Shown here piece by piece: positions 26,342 through 37,300 of a stretch of DNA of 37,793 bases (the stretch's first letter is position 1; the number at the start of each line of letters is the position of its first letter). A program made the translations under genes and the position numbers. The notes under the pieces were generated by a model. It was not told the DNA's origin, ran no database searches, and worked only from the letters and a program-made list of their open reading frames with translations. Source of the DNA: Hydrogenophaga sp. (GTDB taxonomy: Bacteria > Pseudomonadota > Gammaproteobacteria > Burkholderiales > Burkholderiaceae_C). The stretch is from contig NZ_WVZN01000023.1 of assembly GCF_011772445.1 (NCBI RefSeq), positions 1 to 37,793 on the forward strand, read 5' to 3'.

Positions 26342-28273
26342 GTGAGCCCAGACGCCCCCCCGACCGACGAGTCCGCCACCCGACCGCTGGACCGGCTCGG
26401 CGCCCTGCTCGGCTCCTGGGACCCTCGCCGCCACCCCTGGTGGCTGCGCGCCGCCGTGGCGGTGCTGGTCACGGCGCTGGCCACCTGGATGCGCGTGGCC
26501 CTGGCGCCGGCGGAAAGCGGCGGCCGCTTCGTCACCCTCACGCTCGCGGCGGCGCTGTGCGCGCTCTACGGCGGGTTCCGCATCGGCATGCTCAGCACGC
26601 TGCTGGGCATGCTGGCGGTCAACTTCCTGCTCGTGAAGCCCTACTTCAGCTTCGCGATCGGCAACCTCAACGAGGCCTTCTGGCTCAACTTCTGGCACCT
26701 GCTCACGCAAGTCGTGGTGGTGGGCGCCATCGCGTTGATGCAAAAGCGCACGCGCGAGCTGCGGGCTTCGGTCGAACAGGCCCAGCGCAGCCACCAGCAG
26801 ATGCTCGACACCTTCGAGAACAGCGGCACCGGCATGGCGCACACCCGCCTGGACGGCCACTGGATCCGCATCAACCGCAGCTATTGCGACTTGCTGGGCT
26901 ACTCGCGCGACGAGGTCGTCCTGCGGCACTGGCGCCAGTTCACCCACCCCGACGACGTCGAGCACGATCTGCATGTGCTGGACGATCTGGTGAGTGGCCG
27001 CATCGAGCACCACACGATGGAGAAGCGCTACCTGCACAAGCAGGGCCACACCATCTGGGTTCTGCTGTCCGTGTCCATGATCCGCCATCCCGACGGCTCA
27101 CCCGACTACATGATCGTCGTGGCGCAGGACATCAGCTCGCGCAAGACCACCGAAGACGCGCTGCGCACCAGCGAGCGACTGCTCTCGCAAGCCCAGGAGC
27201 TGGCGCTCATGGCGAGCTGGCGCTACGACGCGGCGCGGCGCCAGTTCACCACGCTGGGCAACGCCAACATCATCCTGGGCGTGCCGCGAGCGGTGTTCAG
27301 CGACCTGGACATGCTGGCCATGACCCACCCGGACGACCGCCTGCGCATGCAGCAGGCCTGGGCCGCGGCCTTCCGCGAAGGCGAGCCCTACGACATCGAG
27401 TACCGGGTCAACCTGGCCGGTCAATGGCATTGGGTGTCGGTGCGCGCGGAGTTCGAACGCGGCCCTGACGGGCGCGTCACGCAGGGTCTGGGCACGGTGG
27501 TCGACATCTCGGCGCACAAGCGCGCCGAGCAACAGATCCAGCAGCTCAATGCCTCGCTGGAAGAGCGCATCCGCGAGCGCACGCAGGCGCTGAGGGCGGC
27601 ATACGACGAGCTGGAGAGCTACTCCTACGCCGTCGCGCACGACCTGCGCTCACCGCTGCGCATCATCAACGGCTTTGCCCAGGCACTGGAGGAAGACAAC
27701 CCCGCCCTGTCCGTGGAAAGCCGCCGGCACCTGGAGCGCATCCGCGAGGCCAGCAAGAAGATGGGCGAGCTGATCGACGGCCTGCTCAAGCTCTCGCAGC
27801 TGGCGCGGGGCGAACTGCAGCGCGCGCCGGTGGACCTGTCGGCCATGGCCACGCGGCAGTTGCGCGAACTGGCGGCCACCTCGCCCGAACGAACGGTGGA
27901 CTGGTCGGTGCAGCCCGGCATGATCGCCATGGCCGAAGAAGCCCTGATCGAAGCCCTGTTGCAGAACCTGCTGCACAACGCCTGGAAGTACAGCGCCCAC
28001 ACCGCCGGCGCGCGCATCCAGGTGTCGATGCAGGACAGTGGCGGGCGGCGGGAGTTCGTGGTGGCCGACAACGGCGCGGGGTTCGACATGGCGCGCGCGG
28101 CCAAGCTGTTCCAGCCCTTCCAGCGCCTGCACATGCCGCACGAGTTCGCGGGCCTGGGCATCGGCCTGGCGACAGCGCGGCGCATCGTGCTGCGCCACGG
28201 CGGCGAGCTGCGCGCGCAAAGCGCGCCCGGTGAAGGCGCGCGCTTCTACTTCACGCTGCAACCCGCGGCCTGA
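26342..28273 (+). CDS. DUF4118/PAS/PAS sensor histidine kinase (orphan)
   Basis: A 643-residue sensor. Four membrane helices within residues 30-125 form a DUF4118 (KdpD-like) module. Two PAS domains follow, each closed by a PAC-type motif: VVAQDISSRK and GTVVDISAHKR. A short coiled coil leads to the phospho-acceptor His433 in AVAHDLRSPLR, and the ATPase domain has NLLHNAWKYS, DNGAGFD and GLGIGLATA. This HisKA plus HATPase form resembles phytochrome-like and Cph1-type kinases. There is no adjacent response regulator. GTG 26342 was chosen because codon quality falls upstream; ATG 26312 is in frame and adds 10 residues. Confidence 0.9.
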   Translation: MSPDAPPTDESATRPLDRLGALLGSWDPRRHPWWLRAAVAVLVTALATWMRVALAPAESGGRFVTLTLAAALCALYGGFRIGMLSTLLGMLAVNFLLVKPYFSFAIGNLNEAFWLNFWHLLTQVVVVGAIALMQKRTRELRASVEQAQRSHQQMLDTFENSGTGMAHTRLDGHWIRINRSYCDLLGYSRDEVVLRHWRQFTHPDDVEHDLHVLDDLVSGRIEHHTMEKRYLHKQGHTIWVLLSVSMIRHPDGSPDYMIVVAQDISSRKTTEDALRTSERLLSQAQELALMASWRYDAARRQFTTLGNANIILGVPRAVFSDLDMLAMTHPDDRLRMQQAWAAAFREGEPYDIEYRVNLAGQWHWVSVRAEFERGPDGRVTQGLGTVVDISAHKRAEQQIQQLNASLEERIRERTQALRAAYDELESYSYAVAHDLRSPLRIINGFAQALEEDNPALSVESRRHLERIREASKKMGELIDGLLKLSQLARGELQRAPVDLSAMATRQLRELAATSPERTVDWSVQPGMIAMAEEALIEALLQNLLHNAWKYSAHTAGARIQVSMQDSGGRREFVVADNGAGFDMARAAKLFQPFQRLHMPHEFAGLGIGLATARRIVLRHGGELRAQSAPGEGARFYFTLQPAA

Positions 28274-28286
28274 CTCAGGCCGCCAG

Positions 28287-29120
28287 TCAGGCCGTCCAGT
28301 TGATCCAGCCGCCCCAGGCGGTGAACACGATCAGCACGCCGAAGGCGATGCGGTACCACGCGAAGGGCACGAAGGTGTGGCTGGAGACGAAGCGCAGCAG
28401 CCAGCGCACGCACACCCAGGCCGACAGCCACGACACGATGAGCCCGGTGGCGAAAAACGGCAGGTCGGCCACGCTCAGCAGGTCGCGGTTCTTGTACAGG
28501 TCCAGCGTGGCCGCGCCCAGCAGCACCGGCAGGGCCAGGAAGAAGCTGAACTCGGTGGCCGCGCGCCGGCTGTAGCCCACCAGCATGCCGCCGATGATGG
28601 TGGCGCCCGAGCGGCTGACGCCGGGAATGAGGGCCACGCACTGGATCAGGCCCACCTTGAGCGCATCGGTCCAGCGCGCGTCGTCGATGGTCTCCACGTG
28701 CACCGGCGCGCCGCGCGCCTGGCGCGCCTCGGCCCAGAGCATGATGAAACCGCCCACGATGAAACCGGCCGCCACCACGAAGGGGTGGAACAGCACGCTC
28801 TTGATGACGCCGATGAAGAGGAAGCCCAGCACCGCCGCCGGCAGGAAGCCGATCAGCACGTTGGCCGTGAAGCGGCGCGCCACCGCATCACCCGCGGGCA
28901 GGCCGCGCAGGGTGTCGAGGATGCGCTGGGCGTACACCGAGACGATGGCCAGGATTGCGCCGGTCTGGATCACCACCTCGAAGACCTTGACCTTTTCGCC
29001 GGTGAGGCCCAGCAGCGTGCCCGCCAGGATGAGGTGGCCCGTGGACGAGACGGGCAGGAATTCGGTGAGGCCTTCGACCACGCCCATCAGGGCGGCCTTG
29101 ATCAGCAGAATCGGATCCAT
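28287..29120 (-). CDS. uppP: Undecaprenyl-diphosphatase UppP (BacA)
   Basis: A 277-residue integral membrane phosphatase. Both family motifs are present: [14 protein letters not shown] near residues 16-29, with catalytic Glu and Ser, and PGVSRSGAT in the second half, with the active-site Arg. It recycles undecaprenyl pyrophosphate to the monophosphate carrier for cell-wall synthesis and raises bacitracin tolerance. ATG 29120 is the start. It is transcribed alone, convergent with the PAS kinase (13-base gap) and divergent from the TAXI gene. Confidence 0.96.
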   Translation of the reverse strand: MDPILLIKAALMGVVEGLTEFLPVSSTGHLILAGTLLGLTGEKVKVFEVVIQTGAILAIVSVYAQRILDTLRGLPAGDAVARRFTANVLIGFLPAAVLGFLFIGVIKSVLFHPFVVAAGFIVGGFIMLWAEARQARGAPVHVETIDDARWTDALKVGLIQCVALIPGVSRSGATIIGGMLVGYSRRAATEFSFFLALPVLLGAATLDLYKNRDLLSVADLPFFATGLIVSWLSAWVCVRWLLRFVSSHTFVPFAWYRIAFGVLIVFTAWGGWINWTA

Positions 29121-29161
29121 GCGTTGGGGAGATTGGGTGAGCTCGGTTGAGCGGCCGGGGC

Positions 29162-29189
29162 ATTCTAGGTGGCGCCGACAAGAAACAAA
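29162..29189 (-). promoter_or_regulatory. Candidate sigma-70 promoter of uppP
   Basis: On the minus strand TTTGTT (29189-29184), 16 bases, then TAGAAT (29167-29162), a good -10, 42 bases above the uppP start. The -35 is weak. No terminator or operator is evident in this 99-base divergent gap. Confidence 0.4.
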
Positions 29190-29219
29190 GCGCAACCGGT
29201 GCGTACACGGGCGCGTGCT

Positions 29220-30587
29220 ATGTTCGCGGCCATCATGCCCAAGACCTTGCGCTACACCCTGATCTCGCTGAAGGAGATGCTGCTCTCGGGCAGCCCCATC
29301 GTGCTGATCACCATCGCGCTGGTGGCCTTCACCTGGTGGTGGCTCAAGCCCAACCCACCCACGCAGGTGGTGCTGGCCACCGGGCCCGAGCAGAGCGCGT
29401 ACGACAGCTTCGGCCAGCGCTACGCCGAGGCGCTCAGGCGTCACGGCATCACGGTGGAGCTGGTGCGCACCGAGGGATCGGCCGACAACCTCGACCGCCT
29501 GCGCGAAGGCTCGGTGGAGCTGGGCTTCGTGCAGGGCGGCACGGCCGACATGGGCTATGACGACGAGGATGGCATCGTTTCGCTGGGCAGCCTGTTCGTG
29601 GAGCCCCTGTGGCTGTTCTACCGCGAGGACGCCGCGCGGCGTGTCAACCGCAAGGACGCGACGCTGCGCAACCTGGCCGAACTCAAGGGCTGGCGCGTGA
29701 ACGTGGGCACACCGGGCAGCGGCGTGCCGCGCCTGTTCAACCGCCTGCTCGAGGTCAACCGCATCGAGCCGAACCAGATCACGCTGAGCCGGCTGGAGCA
29801 GACCCCCGCCACCGTGGCCTTCCTGGACGGACAGCTCGACGCGCTGGTGTTCGCCTCGGCGCCCGAGTCGCTGATGGTGCAGATGCTGTTGCAGACGCCG
29901 GGCGTGAAGCTGCTCGACTTCGCGCAGGCCGAGGCCTATTCACGCCGGTTCGGCTACCTCACGCCCGTGACCATGCCCCAAGGCGTGGTGGACCTGGCGC
30001 GCAACGTGCCGCCGCGCAACGTGCGCCTGGTGGCCTCCACCACCTCGCTGCTGGCGCGATCGGACACGCACCCGGCGATCCTGCAGCTGTTCGCGCAGAC
30101 GGCGATGGAGGTGCACAGCGGCGCGGGCTGGTTCAACCGCGCCCGCGAATACCCCAACCTGGAGCACAGCGAATTCCCCGCGGCGGGCGAGGCCGAGCGC
30201 GCCTACAAGGGCGGCCTGCCCTTCCTGCAGCGCTACCTGCCGTTCTGGGCCGCCAGCATCGTCGAGCGCATGTGGCTGGCCCTGGGCCTGATCATCGCGC
30301 TGGCGCTGCCGCTCTCGCGCATCGTGCCGCCGCTCTACACCTTCCGCATCCGCTCGCGCGTGTTCCGCTGGTACGCGGAGCTGCGCGAGGTGGAACACCG
30401 CCTGGAATCGGGCGGTGCCACGCCGGACGATCTGCTGGAGCAGCTCGACGGCATGGAGGCCAAGGTGGAGAAGGTGGTGGTGCCGCTGTCGTACACCGAC
30501 GAGCTCTACGCGCTGCGCAACAACATTCATCTGGTGCGCAAGAAGATATTGCGCAAGCGCGAGCCGTCGAGCCCGGCGGCGGCTTGA
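29220..30587 (+). CDS. TAXI-family (TRAP-type) solute-binding protein with two membrane anchors
   Basis: A 455-residue protein. A membrane helix at about residues 23-40 anchors a periplasmic TAXI-type binding domain that begins [16 protein letters not shown] and includes GFVQGGTAD. Unlike ordinary TAXI proteins, a second helix follows at about residues 355-380, then a cytoplasmic tail of about 80 residues with a coiled-coil-like charged pattern. No TRAP permease gene is near. It may sense rather than transport, or serve a permease coded elsewhere. ATG 29220 and ATG 29235 are both possible starts and neither has a clear ribosome site. Confidence 0.88.
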   Translation: MFAAIMPKTLRYTLISLKEMLLSGSPIVLITIALVAFTWWWLKPNPPTQVVLATGPEQSAYDSFGQRYAEALRRHGITVELVRTEGSADNLDRLREGSVELGFVQGGTADMGYDDEDGIVSLGSLFVEPLWLFYREDAARRVNRKDATLRNLAELKGWRVNVGTPGSGVPRLFNRLLEVNRIEPNQITLSRLEQTPATVAFLDGQLDALVFASAPESLMVQMLLQTPGVKLLDFAQAEAYSRRFGYLTPVTMPQGVVDLARNVPPRNVRLVASTTSLLARSDTHPAILQLFAQTAMEVHSGAGWFNRAREYPNLEHSEFPAAGEAERAYKGGLPFLQRYLPFWAASIVERMWLALGLIIALALPLSRIVPPLYTFRIRSRVFRWYAELREVEHRLESGGATPDDLLEQLDGMEAKVEKVVVPLSYTDELYALRNNIHLVRKKILRKREPSSPAAA

Positions 30588-30598
30588 ATGGCTGCCTT

Positions 30599-32038
30599 TC
30601 AGCGCTCGCGCAGGCTTTCGTCGGCCAGCGCCTGCACCGGGCTGAGCAGGTAGTCGATCAGGCGGCGGCGCCCGGTCTTGATCTCGGCCACCAGATTCAT
30701 GCCGGGCGTGATCGGCAGCTCGCGGCCCTCGACCATCAGGGTTGAACGCTCCAGGGTGAGATACGCCGGAAAGCTGGCCTGGCCGCTGCGCTCGTCCACC
30801 GTGGCGTCGGCACCCAGCACCGCCACCGTGGCCGGCAAGGTGCCGTGTCGCGTGAACGGGAAGGCTTCGAGCTTCACCGTGGCCACCTGCCCCTGCCGCA
30901 CGAAGCCCATGTCCTGGTTGGCGATGGCCACCTGCGCCGTGACCCGCTCGGTATCGGGCACCACCACCAGCAGCACCTGGCCGCCAGCCACCACGTCGCC
31001 AGCCGTGTGCACGGCCAGTTGCTGCACCGTTCCGCTCACCGGCGACCGCAGCTCGGTCAGGCGCTCGCCCTGGCGGGCCTTGATGGCATCGGCCACCAGT
31101 TGCTCGCGCTGCCGCTGCGCCTGACTCTCGCGATCGAGCAGGTTGCGCCGGATGTCGGCCCGCAGCGCGGCCAGGGAGCGGGCCGCCTGCTCCCGCGCCG
31201 CCTCCAGCTCTCGCAGCCGCGCCTGCTGGGTGGCGATGTCGCGCTCCAGCTCGATCCGTTCGCGTGTGCGGTCCTGGCTCGCGTGGCCCGAGATGAAGCC
31301 CTTTTCGACCAGCGACAGGTAGTCGGCCTCGCGCCGCTGCGCCCAGCGCGCGCTGGACTGCAACTTGTCGAGCACCGCGCGCGCGGTCTCGCCCTCTGTG
31401 CGTCGCTGCGCCACCTCGGCCAGGGCGCGTGCGTGCCGGCTCTGGATGTCCTCCCATTCGGCCCGCAGTTGCGCCCAGGCCTGGCGGGCATCCGCCGCCA
31501 GCCAGGCCAGGCCGGTGTCGGCCGGCGCCCTGAACGCCGGTTCGGCGTCGGACACAGGCAAGGCGCCGGCCTCGACTGCACGCACGAGGGCGCCCGTGCG
31601 CCAGGCCTCGCTGCTCGCGGCGCGCCACGCTTCCTGCACGCGCGCGTGGTCGGCCCGCGCCGTGGTGCCGTCCAGCGTCACCAGCAACTGCCCGCTCCGC
31701 ACACGGTCGCCATCGCGCACCCAGACGCGCTGCACCAGCCCGTCCTCCATCGGTTGCACGTGCTTGCTGCGTTCGCTCACGATGACCCGGCCGCTGGCCA
31801 CGGCCACGATGTCGACCTGTCCCAGACAGGCCCAGGCAAGTGCCACGGCGAACAGGGCCATGATGGTTCGCGCCGTCCACAGTGGCAGCGGGTGAGGGGG
31901 CGTCTCCTGGATGCTGAGCGAGCCCGGCAGGAAATCCAGCGCGTCGGGCGAGGCGGCCGGTGGCCCCCCGTCGAAGCGTTGCGCCCAGGCCTGCCGAAAG
32001 ACCCGCACGTGGCGCCGCCAGGCGCTGCCGCGCACCAT
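30599..32038 (-). CDS. HlyD-family type I secretion membrane-fusion protein
   Basis: A 479-residue periplasmic adaptor. A short cytoplasmic N-terminus is followed by one membrane helix (about residues 54-76), a split lipoyl domain, a long coiled-coil hairpin rich in Arg, Glu and Ala (about 130-330) and a beta-barrel end. The family's LRSPVSGTVQQLAVHT and the late ITPGMNLVAEIKTGRR are present. It links the ABC exporter to an outer-membrane TolC-like channel, which is not coded in this window. Its ATG shares one base with the exporter stop (TGATG). Confidence 0.95.
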   Translation of the reverse strand: MVRGSAWRRHVRVFRQAWAQRFDGGPPAASPDALDFLPGSLSIQETPPHPLPLWTARTIMALFAVALAWACLGQVDIVAVASGRVIVSERSKHVQPMEDGLVQRVWVRDGDRVRSGQLLVTLDGTTARADHARVQEAWRAASSEAWRTGALVRAVEAGALPVSDAEPAFRAPADTGLAWLAADARQAWAQLRAEWEDIQSRHARALAEVAQRRTEGETARAVLDKLQSSARWAQRREADYLSLVEKGFISGHASQDRTRERIELERDIATQQARLRELEAAREQAARSLAALRADIRRNLLDRESQAQRQREQLVADAIKARQGERLTELRSPVSGTVQQLAVHTAGDVVAGGQVLLVVVPDTERVTAQVAIANQDMGFVRQGQVATVKLEAFPFTRHGTLPATVAVLGADATVDERSGQASFPAYLTLERSTLMVEGRELPITPGMNLVAEIKTGRRRLIDYLLSPVQALADESLRER

Positions 32039-34338
32039 CACGCCGGCTCCGCCACCACGGGCGATGCTTGCGGCGCCTGCAACCGCCACAGGCGCGCGTA
32101 GGCACCACCGGGACGCCCCACCAGCTCATCGTGCGGGCCGGCCTCCACAAGCCGCCCCTCATCGAGCACCAGGATGCGATCGGCCTGACGCACGGCGCTG
32201 AGCCGGTGCGCCACGATCAGCACCGTGCGGCCTCGGCAGATCGCCGCCATGTTGCGCTGGAGGATGGACTCGCTCTCATAGTCCAGCGCGCTCGTGGCCT
32301 CATCGAGGATGAGAATGCGCGGCTGGCCAAACAGGGCGCGGGCGATGGCGATTCGCTGGCGCTGACCTCCGCTCAGGCCCGTGCCCTGCTCGCCGACGAC
32401 GGTGTCATAGCCCTGGGGCAACTCGCTGATGAACCCGTGCGCGCCCGCGAGGCGAGCCGCCTGGATGACCTCGCCAAGACCCGCGCCGGGATCGGTCATC
32501 GCGATGTTCTCGCGCACGGTGGTGTTGAAGAGCTGGTTGTCCTGCAGCACCACGCCGATGTGGCGGCGCCATTGCGCCACGTCGATGGTGGCGATGTCCA
32601 CGCCATCCACCAGCACCTGCCCGGACTCTGGCCTGTACAGGCGCTGAACGAGTTTGGTCAATGTGCTCTTGCCCGAACCCGAGCGGCCCACGATGCCGAC
32701 CACCTCGCCGGGCCGCAGGCTGATGTTCAAGCCATTCAAGACCGGCCGCGCGTCGGCCCGGTAGCGGAAGCGCACGTCCCGAAACACGATGCTCCCGCTG
32801 ACTTGCGGCAAGGCTGCGCGCGCGGCTGGCGAAACACCCTCGTGCACCGCGCCTTCGTCGCCGTCGGGCGAGGCGTCCAGCACATCCGCCAGGCGCCGCA
32901 TCGACACACCAGCCTGCTGAATGTCCATCCACAACTGGGCCAGGCGCATCACTGGCTGCGACACGCGTCCCGCGAACAGGTTGAAGGCCACGAACTGCCC
33001 CACGGTGAACTGCCCCTGCATGACCAGGTGCGAGCCCCACCACAGTGTGGCCGCCTGCACGAGCTTGCCGATCAGGCCCACCGCCTCGTGCGCGGTGCTG
33101 GCCGCCATCTGCGAACGAAACGTCGCCAGCACGTAGGCCGCGAGCTGGCGATCCCAGCGCTGCGCGAATTGCGGCTCCAGCGCGCCAGCCTTCAGGGTCT
33201 GGATGCCGGCGACGGACTCGACGAGCATGGCCTGGTTCTCGGCGCCCAAAGCGAACTTCTGGTCAAGCCGGCGCCGCAGCACGGGCGTGGCCGTGGTGAT
33301 CACGAGCGCATACAGGGGCAGGCTGGCCAGAACGATGAGGGTCAGCGCGGGGCTATAGGCCAACATCACCGCGATGAACACCAGCGAGAACAGCACATCG
33401 AGCATCGCCGTGAGGCATTGGCCCGTGAGGAAGCCACGCAGGCTTTCCAGTTCGCGTACGCGAGCCACCGAATCGCCCACACGGCGGGCCTCGAAGTACG
33501 ACAAGGGCAGCGACAGCAGGTGGCGGTACAGCTTCGCCCCGAGCTCCACGTCGATGCGTTGCGTGGTGTGGCTGAACACGTAGGTGCGCATGAGGCCCAA
33601 CAGGGACTCGAACAACACCACGCCCACCAGCCCGAAAACCAGCACCTTGAGGGTGCTCATGCCCTGGTGCACCAGCACCTTGTCCATCACAGCCTGAAAG
33701 AACAGCGGGCTGATCAATGCGAAGAGTTGCAGCACCAGGCTGATCAGCATCACCTCACCCAGCAGGCGGCGGTATTTCACCAGGCTCGGAATGAACCAGC
33801 TGAAATCGAAGCCCCCGGACGACGGCACCAGCCCGGCGCGCCGCGCGATCAGCAGCGCGTCGCCCGTCCAGCACGCAAGAAACTCGTCGCGCGCGAGCGC
33901 CTGCATGCCTTGCGCCAAGCCAGCCGCTGCGTCGGTCGGTCCCGACGCCTCGGCGCGGGGCGCGTCGAAGTCCTGTATCAACCAGCGCTCGCCCTGGCGC
34001 CCCGCCAACACCACGAGACGCTCGCTTGTGTCCAGGCCATCGTCCCCCGACCGCGCCTGGAGGCACACCACGGCCGGCACCGGAAGCTCGTGCAGCGTCG
34101 TACCGTCGAAGAGCGACCAGCGGGCCTTGAGGCCCAGCGATTTCGCCGCACGCAGCAGGTCGTCGCGCGTGCAGGCGCTGCCCGAGGGCAGGGCCTGCCG
34201 ATGGGCCAGGGCCGATGGATCGGCCTGGCACTGATGAAACCGCGCCACGGCGCACAAGGCCGCCAGCCCCCGAGGCAATGGACGCGGCGCGCGTGGCGCC
34301 GGGTCTGCGGACGCATCACCCGCCACCTCGACCGTCAT
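32038..34338 (-). CDS. HlyB-type type I secretion ABC transporter with degenerate C39 domain
   Basis: A 766-residue exporter very close in layout to HlyB. Residues 1-150 form a C39-like domain in which the catalytic Cys position (the Tyr of HlyB DYGLYAL) is Arg in PRGLAAL, and the usual catalytic His is missing around GERWLIQD; it should bind the substrate, not cut it. Six membrane helices follow, then the ATPase with GRSGSGKST, LSGGQ, ILILDEATSALD and the AHR switch His. It should export the RTX protein whose gene lies directly upstream and overlaps it by ATGA. Confidence 0.95.
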   Translation of the reverse strand: MTVEVAGDASADPAPRAPRPLPRGLAALCAVARFHQCQADPSALAHRQALPSGSACTRDDLLRAAKSLGLKARWSLFDGTTLHELPVPAVVCLQARSGDDGLDTSERLVVLAGRQGERWLIQDFDAPRAEASGPTDAAAGLAQGMQALARDEFLACWTGDALLIARRAGLVPSSGGFDFSWFIPSLVKYRRLLGEVMLISLVLQLFALISPLFFQAVMDKVLVHQGMSTLKVLVFGLVGVVLFESLLGLMRTYVFSHTTQRIDVELGAKLYRHLLSLPLSYFEARRVGDSVARVRELESLRGFLTGQCLTAMLDVLFSLVFIAVMLAYSPALTLIVLASLPLYALVITTATPVLRRRLDQKFALGAENQAMLVESVAGIQTLKAGALEPQFAQRWDRQLAAYVLATFRSQMAASTAHEAVGLIGKLVQAATLWWGSHLVMQGQFTVGQFVAFNLFAGRVSQPVMRLAQLWMDIQQAGVSMRRLADVLDASPDGDEGAVHEGVSPAARAALPQVSGSIVFRDVRFRYRADARPVLNGLNISLRPGEVVGIVGRSGSGKSTLTKLVQRLYRPESGQVLVDGVDIATIDVAQWRRHIGVVLQDNQLFNTTVRENIAMTDPGAGLGEVIQAARLAGAHGFISELPQGYDTVVGEQGTGLSGGQRQRIAIARALFGQPRILILDEATSALDYESESILQRNMAAICRGRTVLIVAHRLSAVRQADRILVLDEGRLVEAGPHDELVGRPGGAYARLWRLQAPQASPVVAEPA

Positions 34339-37300
34339 GTCCAGTTCGACGCCAGCACCGGCGTCAGGACCGAGGCATAGGGTGTCGCGCTCAGGCTGGT
34401 CTGGCCGGCGGCGGGTGGCGCCAGGTCGGCCATGACGCGCACCAGGGCATCGACCTGGTCGCTGAACAACTGCTGACCGTCGCCGGCCACGAAGGCGTCC
34501 ACGCGGGGGGAAGCCTCGTCGTACCAACGATCGACCACGATGCGGTCCTTGGTGCCGATCACGCTCACCTCGAGGTTCAACCCGATCTGGCGGAACCAGA
34601 GCTGGTCGCTGGCGATGCCCGGCGCGAACTCCACCGTGTCCCAGTCGGTGTCCAGCGCGTCGGACTGGTCGATGTGGTCCACGCCATCGCCGCGCGCGAA
34701 CTGGTAGCGGTCGTTGCCCGCGCCGCCACGCAAGCTGTCCTGTCCCTCGCCGCCCGACAGGGTGTCGTCGCCGTCCAGGCCCCACAGCTGGTTGTCTCCC
34801 CGGTTGCCCTGCAGCGTGTTGTCGAGCGCATTGCCCGTGCCATCGATGTTCTCGTCCCAGAACTTCACCGGCTCCACCGTGTAGATGGCGTAGGCACCGG
34901 GCACCTGGGCGGCCTGGCGGAAAGTCTCGATGTCGACGAAGCGGGTCATGTCGTCGACGCGACCCCGGCCGGAGTCGGCAACATAGAAGCCGGCGAGTTC
35001 GCCATCGTCGGCGCGGAACACCGCGCCAGTCAGCGTGACCGCGTGGTTCACCTCGCCGCTGCCTTCGTATTCGGCTTCGTCCCAGAGCAGGCCGGCGTTG
35101 ACCGCGAGGATCACGCCGCGCCCGCTGCGCAGCAATTGCGCCATGCCGGCCTCGTTGTAGCCCTCGATCACGTCGTTGCGCATGCCGTAGCTGTCGAGGA
35201 TGCGCTGCTGGTCTGCGACGTTGCTGCCGCCGAGCTGGTAGGACGGCAGGCTCGGATCGCTCACGGCCCAGCGGTTCTCGATGGCCAGTTGCACCACCTG
35301 CGATTCGCTGGTGGGGCGACCCGATTGCGTCAGGAGGTTGGCAATGGAGGTCAGTGCGCAGGTGCCTTCGTAGTTGGCCACCGCATCGCCCTGCATGTAG
35401 TCCAGCTCGTTGCGCTTGGGGTAGCCGTAGACCAGCACGTCCTGACCGTCCACCAGGCCCAGCTCGGGGTGGCCGAAGTCCAGCAGCTTCAGGTGTTCCA
35501 CGCCTTCGCCCAGACCAAGGCTCACGCTGCTCTGCACCGTGTCCGCGCCTTCACCGTCGACTTCGATGACGCGGTCGAGCGCGTTGTCCACGTAGTAGGT
35601 GTCGTCACCGCGGCCACCGATCAGGGTGTCCGCGCCGGACACGCCATCGAGGATGTTGTCGGCGCTGTTGCCCGTGATGCGGTTGTCCAGCGCGTTGCCG
35701 GTGCCATGGGTGGCGAAGCCTTCGAGCAGTTCCAGGTCTTCCACCTCGGCGTTGAGCAGGTAGCTGGTGCTGGCGATCACGGTGTCGTGGCCTTCGCCGG
35801 CCTGTTCGTAGACCACGTCATTCACCGAATTGACGATGTAGGTGTCGTCGCCGCTGCCGCCGATCATCACGTCGGCGCCCGCGCCACCGTCCAGGTGGTC
35901 GTTGCCCACGCGGCCCACCAGCGTGTCGCGGCCAGCGCCACCGTACAGGTGGTCGTCGTCGCTCTGCCCCGCCAGCAAGGCTTGCTGGGACTCATTGCTG
36001 GCGGTGAAGCCCTGCAGGACGTCATCGCCGTCGCCGCCGTACAGCACGTCCTTGCCCACTTGGCCGAACAGCAGGTCGTTGCCGTCGTCGCCGTAGAGCG
36101 CGTCGTCGCCATGGCCGCCCTGCAACTCGTCGTCGCCATCGCCACCGAACAGCGCGTCGGTGCCCAGGCCGCTGATCAGCAGGTCCTTGCCGGCACCGCC
36201 GTAGAGCAGGTCATCGTCCGACTCGCCAGCGAACAGCGACTGCTGGGCCTCGTCCTCGCCGGTGAAACCCACCAGCACGTCGTCGCCCGCGCCACCCCAT
36301 AGCCTGTCGCTGCCGACCTGGCCGAACAGGTTGTCGTCGCCGTCCTCGCCCATGAGGCGGTCGTTGCCCGCGCCACCCTGCAGTTGGTCCTTGTCTGCGC
36401 CGCCCCACAGCTCGTCGTCGCCCTGGTCGCCGAGCAGGAGGTCATTGCCCGTGCCGCCATCCAGGCGGTCATTGCCCCAGCCGCCGTAGAGGTTGTCGTG
36501 GCCGGCCTCGCCCATCAACACGTCGTCGTCGGTCTGGCCGGCATCGAGCGTTTGCTGGGCCTCGTTGCTGGCGGTGAAGCCCACCAGGATGTCGTTTCCG
36601 TCACCACCCCAGAGCTGGTCGTTGCCCACCTGGCCGAACAGGGTGTCGTCATCCGCCTCCCCGATCAACTGGTCGTTGCCATGACCTCCCTGCAGTTCAT
36701 CGGCGCCCGCGCCACCAAAGAGGCGGTCGTTGCCGTACTCGCCCAGCAGGGCGTCGTTGCCCGTGCCGCCATCGAGCATGTCGCTGCCCAGCCCGCCGTA
36801 CAGGTGGTCATTTCCCCCCTCGCCCCACAACTGATCGTCGTCGGTCATCGGGTCGGCGGAGGTGTATTCCAGTGTTTCGTTCGACGCGACAAAACCTTGC
36901 AGGTAGTCGTTGCCCTCGCCACCCCACATCTGGTCGTTGCCCAGGTAGCCGAACAGGCGGTCGTTGCCCGCCTGGCCCAGCAGGCGGTCGTTGCCGTTCT
37001 GGCCTTGCAGTTCGTCATCGCCCGTTGCGCCAAACATCAGGTCGTCGCCGCGACCGCCCACCAGGAAGTCGTGGCCAATGCCGCCGTCCAGCACGTCGGC
37101 GCCATCGGCACCGTACAGCTCGTCGTCGCCTTCCTCGCCATACAGGCGGTCGTTGCCCGTGTAGCCGAAGAGCACGTCATTACCGGTGCCGCCCCACAGC
37201 GAGTCGTCGCGAGCGGAGCCACCCACCATGTCGTTGCCGCCACCGCCCAGGAAGTGGGTGAGCAGACCCAGGTTGAACCAGGAGGAATAGGCACTGTAGT

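Noticed and set aside
34215..36302. A 695-codon plus-strand frame opposite the RTX gene, rich in Val, Ala and Gln
   Set aside because: It is the antisense image of the RTX repeats. Its periodicity is explained by the coding strand.
35832..37260. Dense short repeats that could look like a CRISPR array
   Set aside because: The period is 27 bases in frame with GGxGxDxLx codons and there are no unique spacers, so it is a protein repeat.
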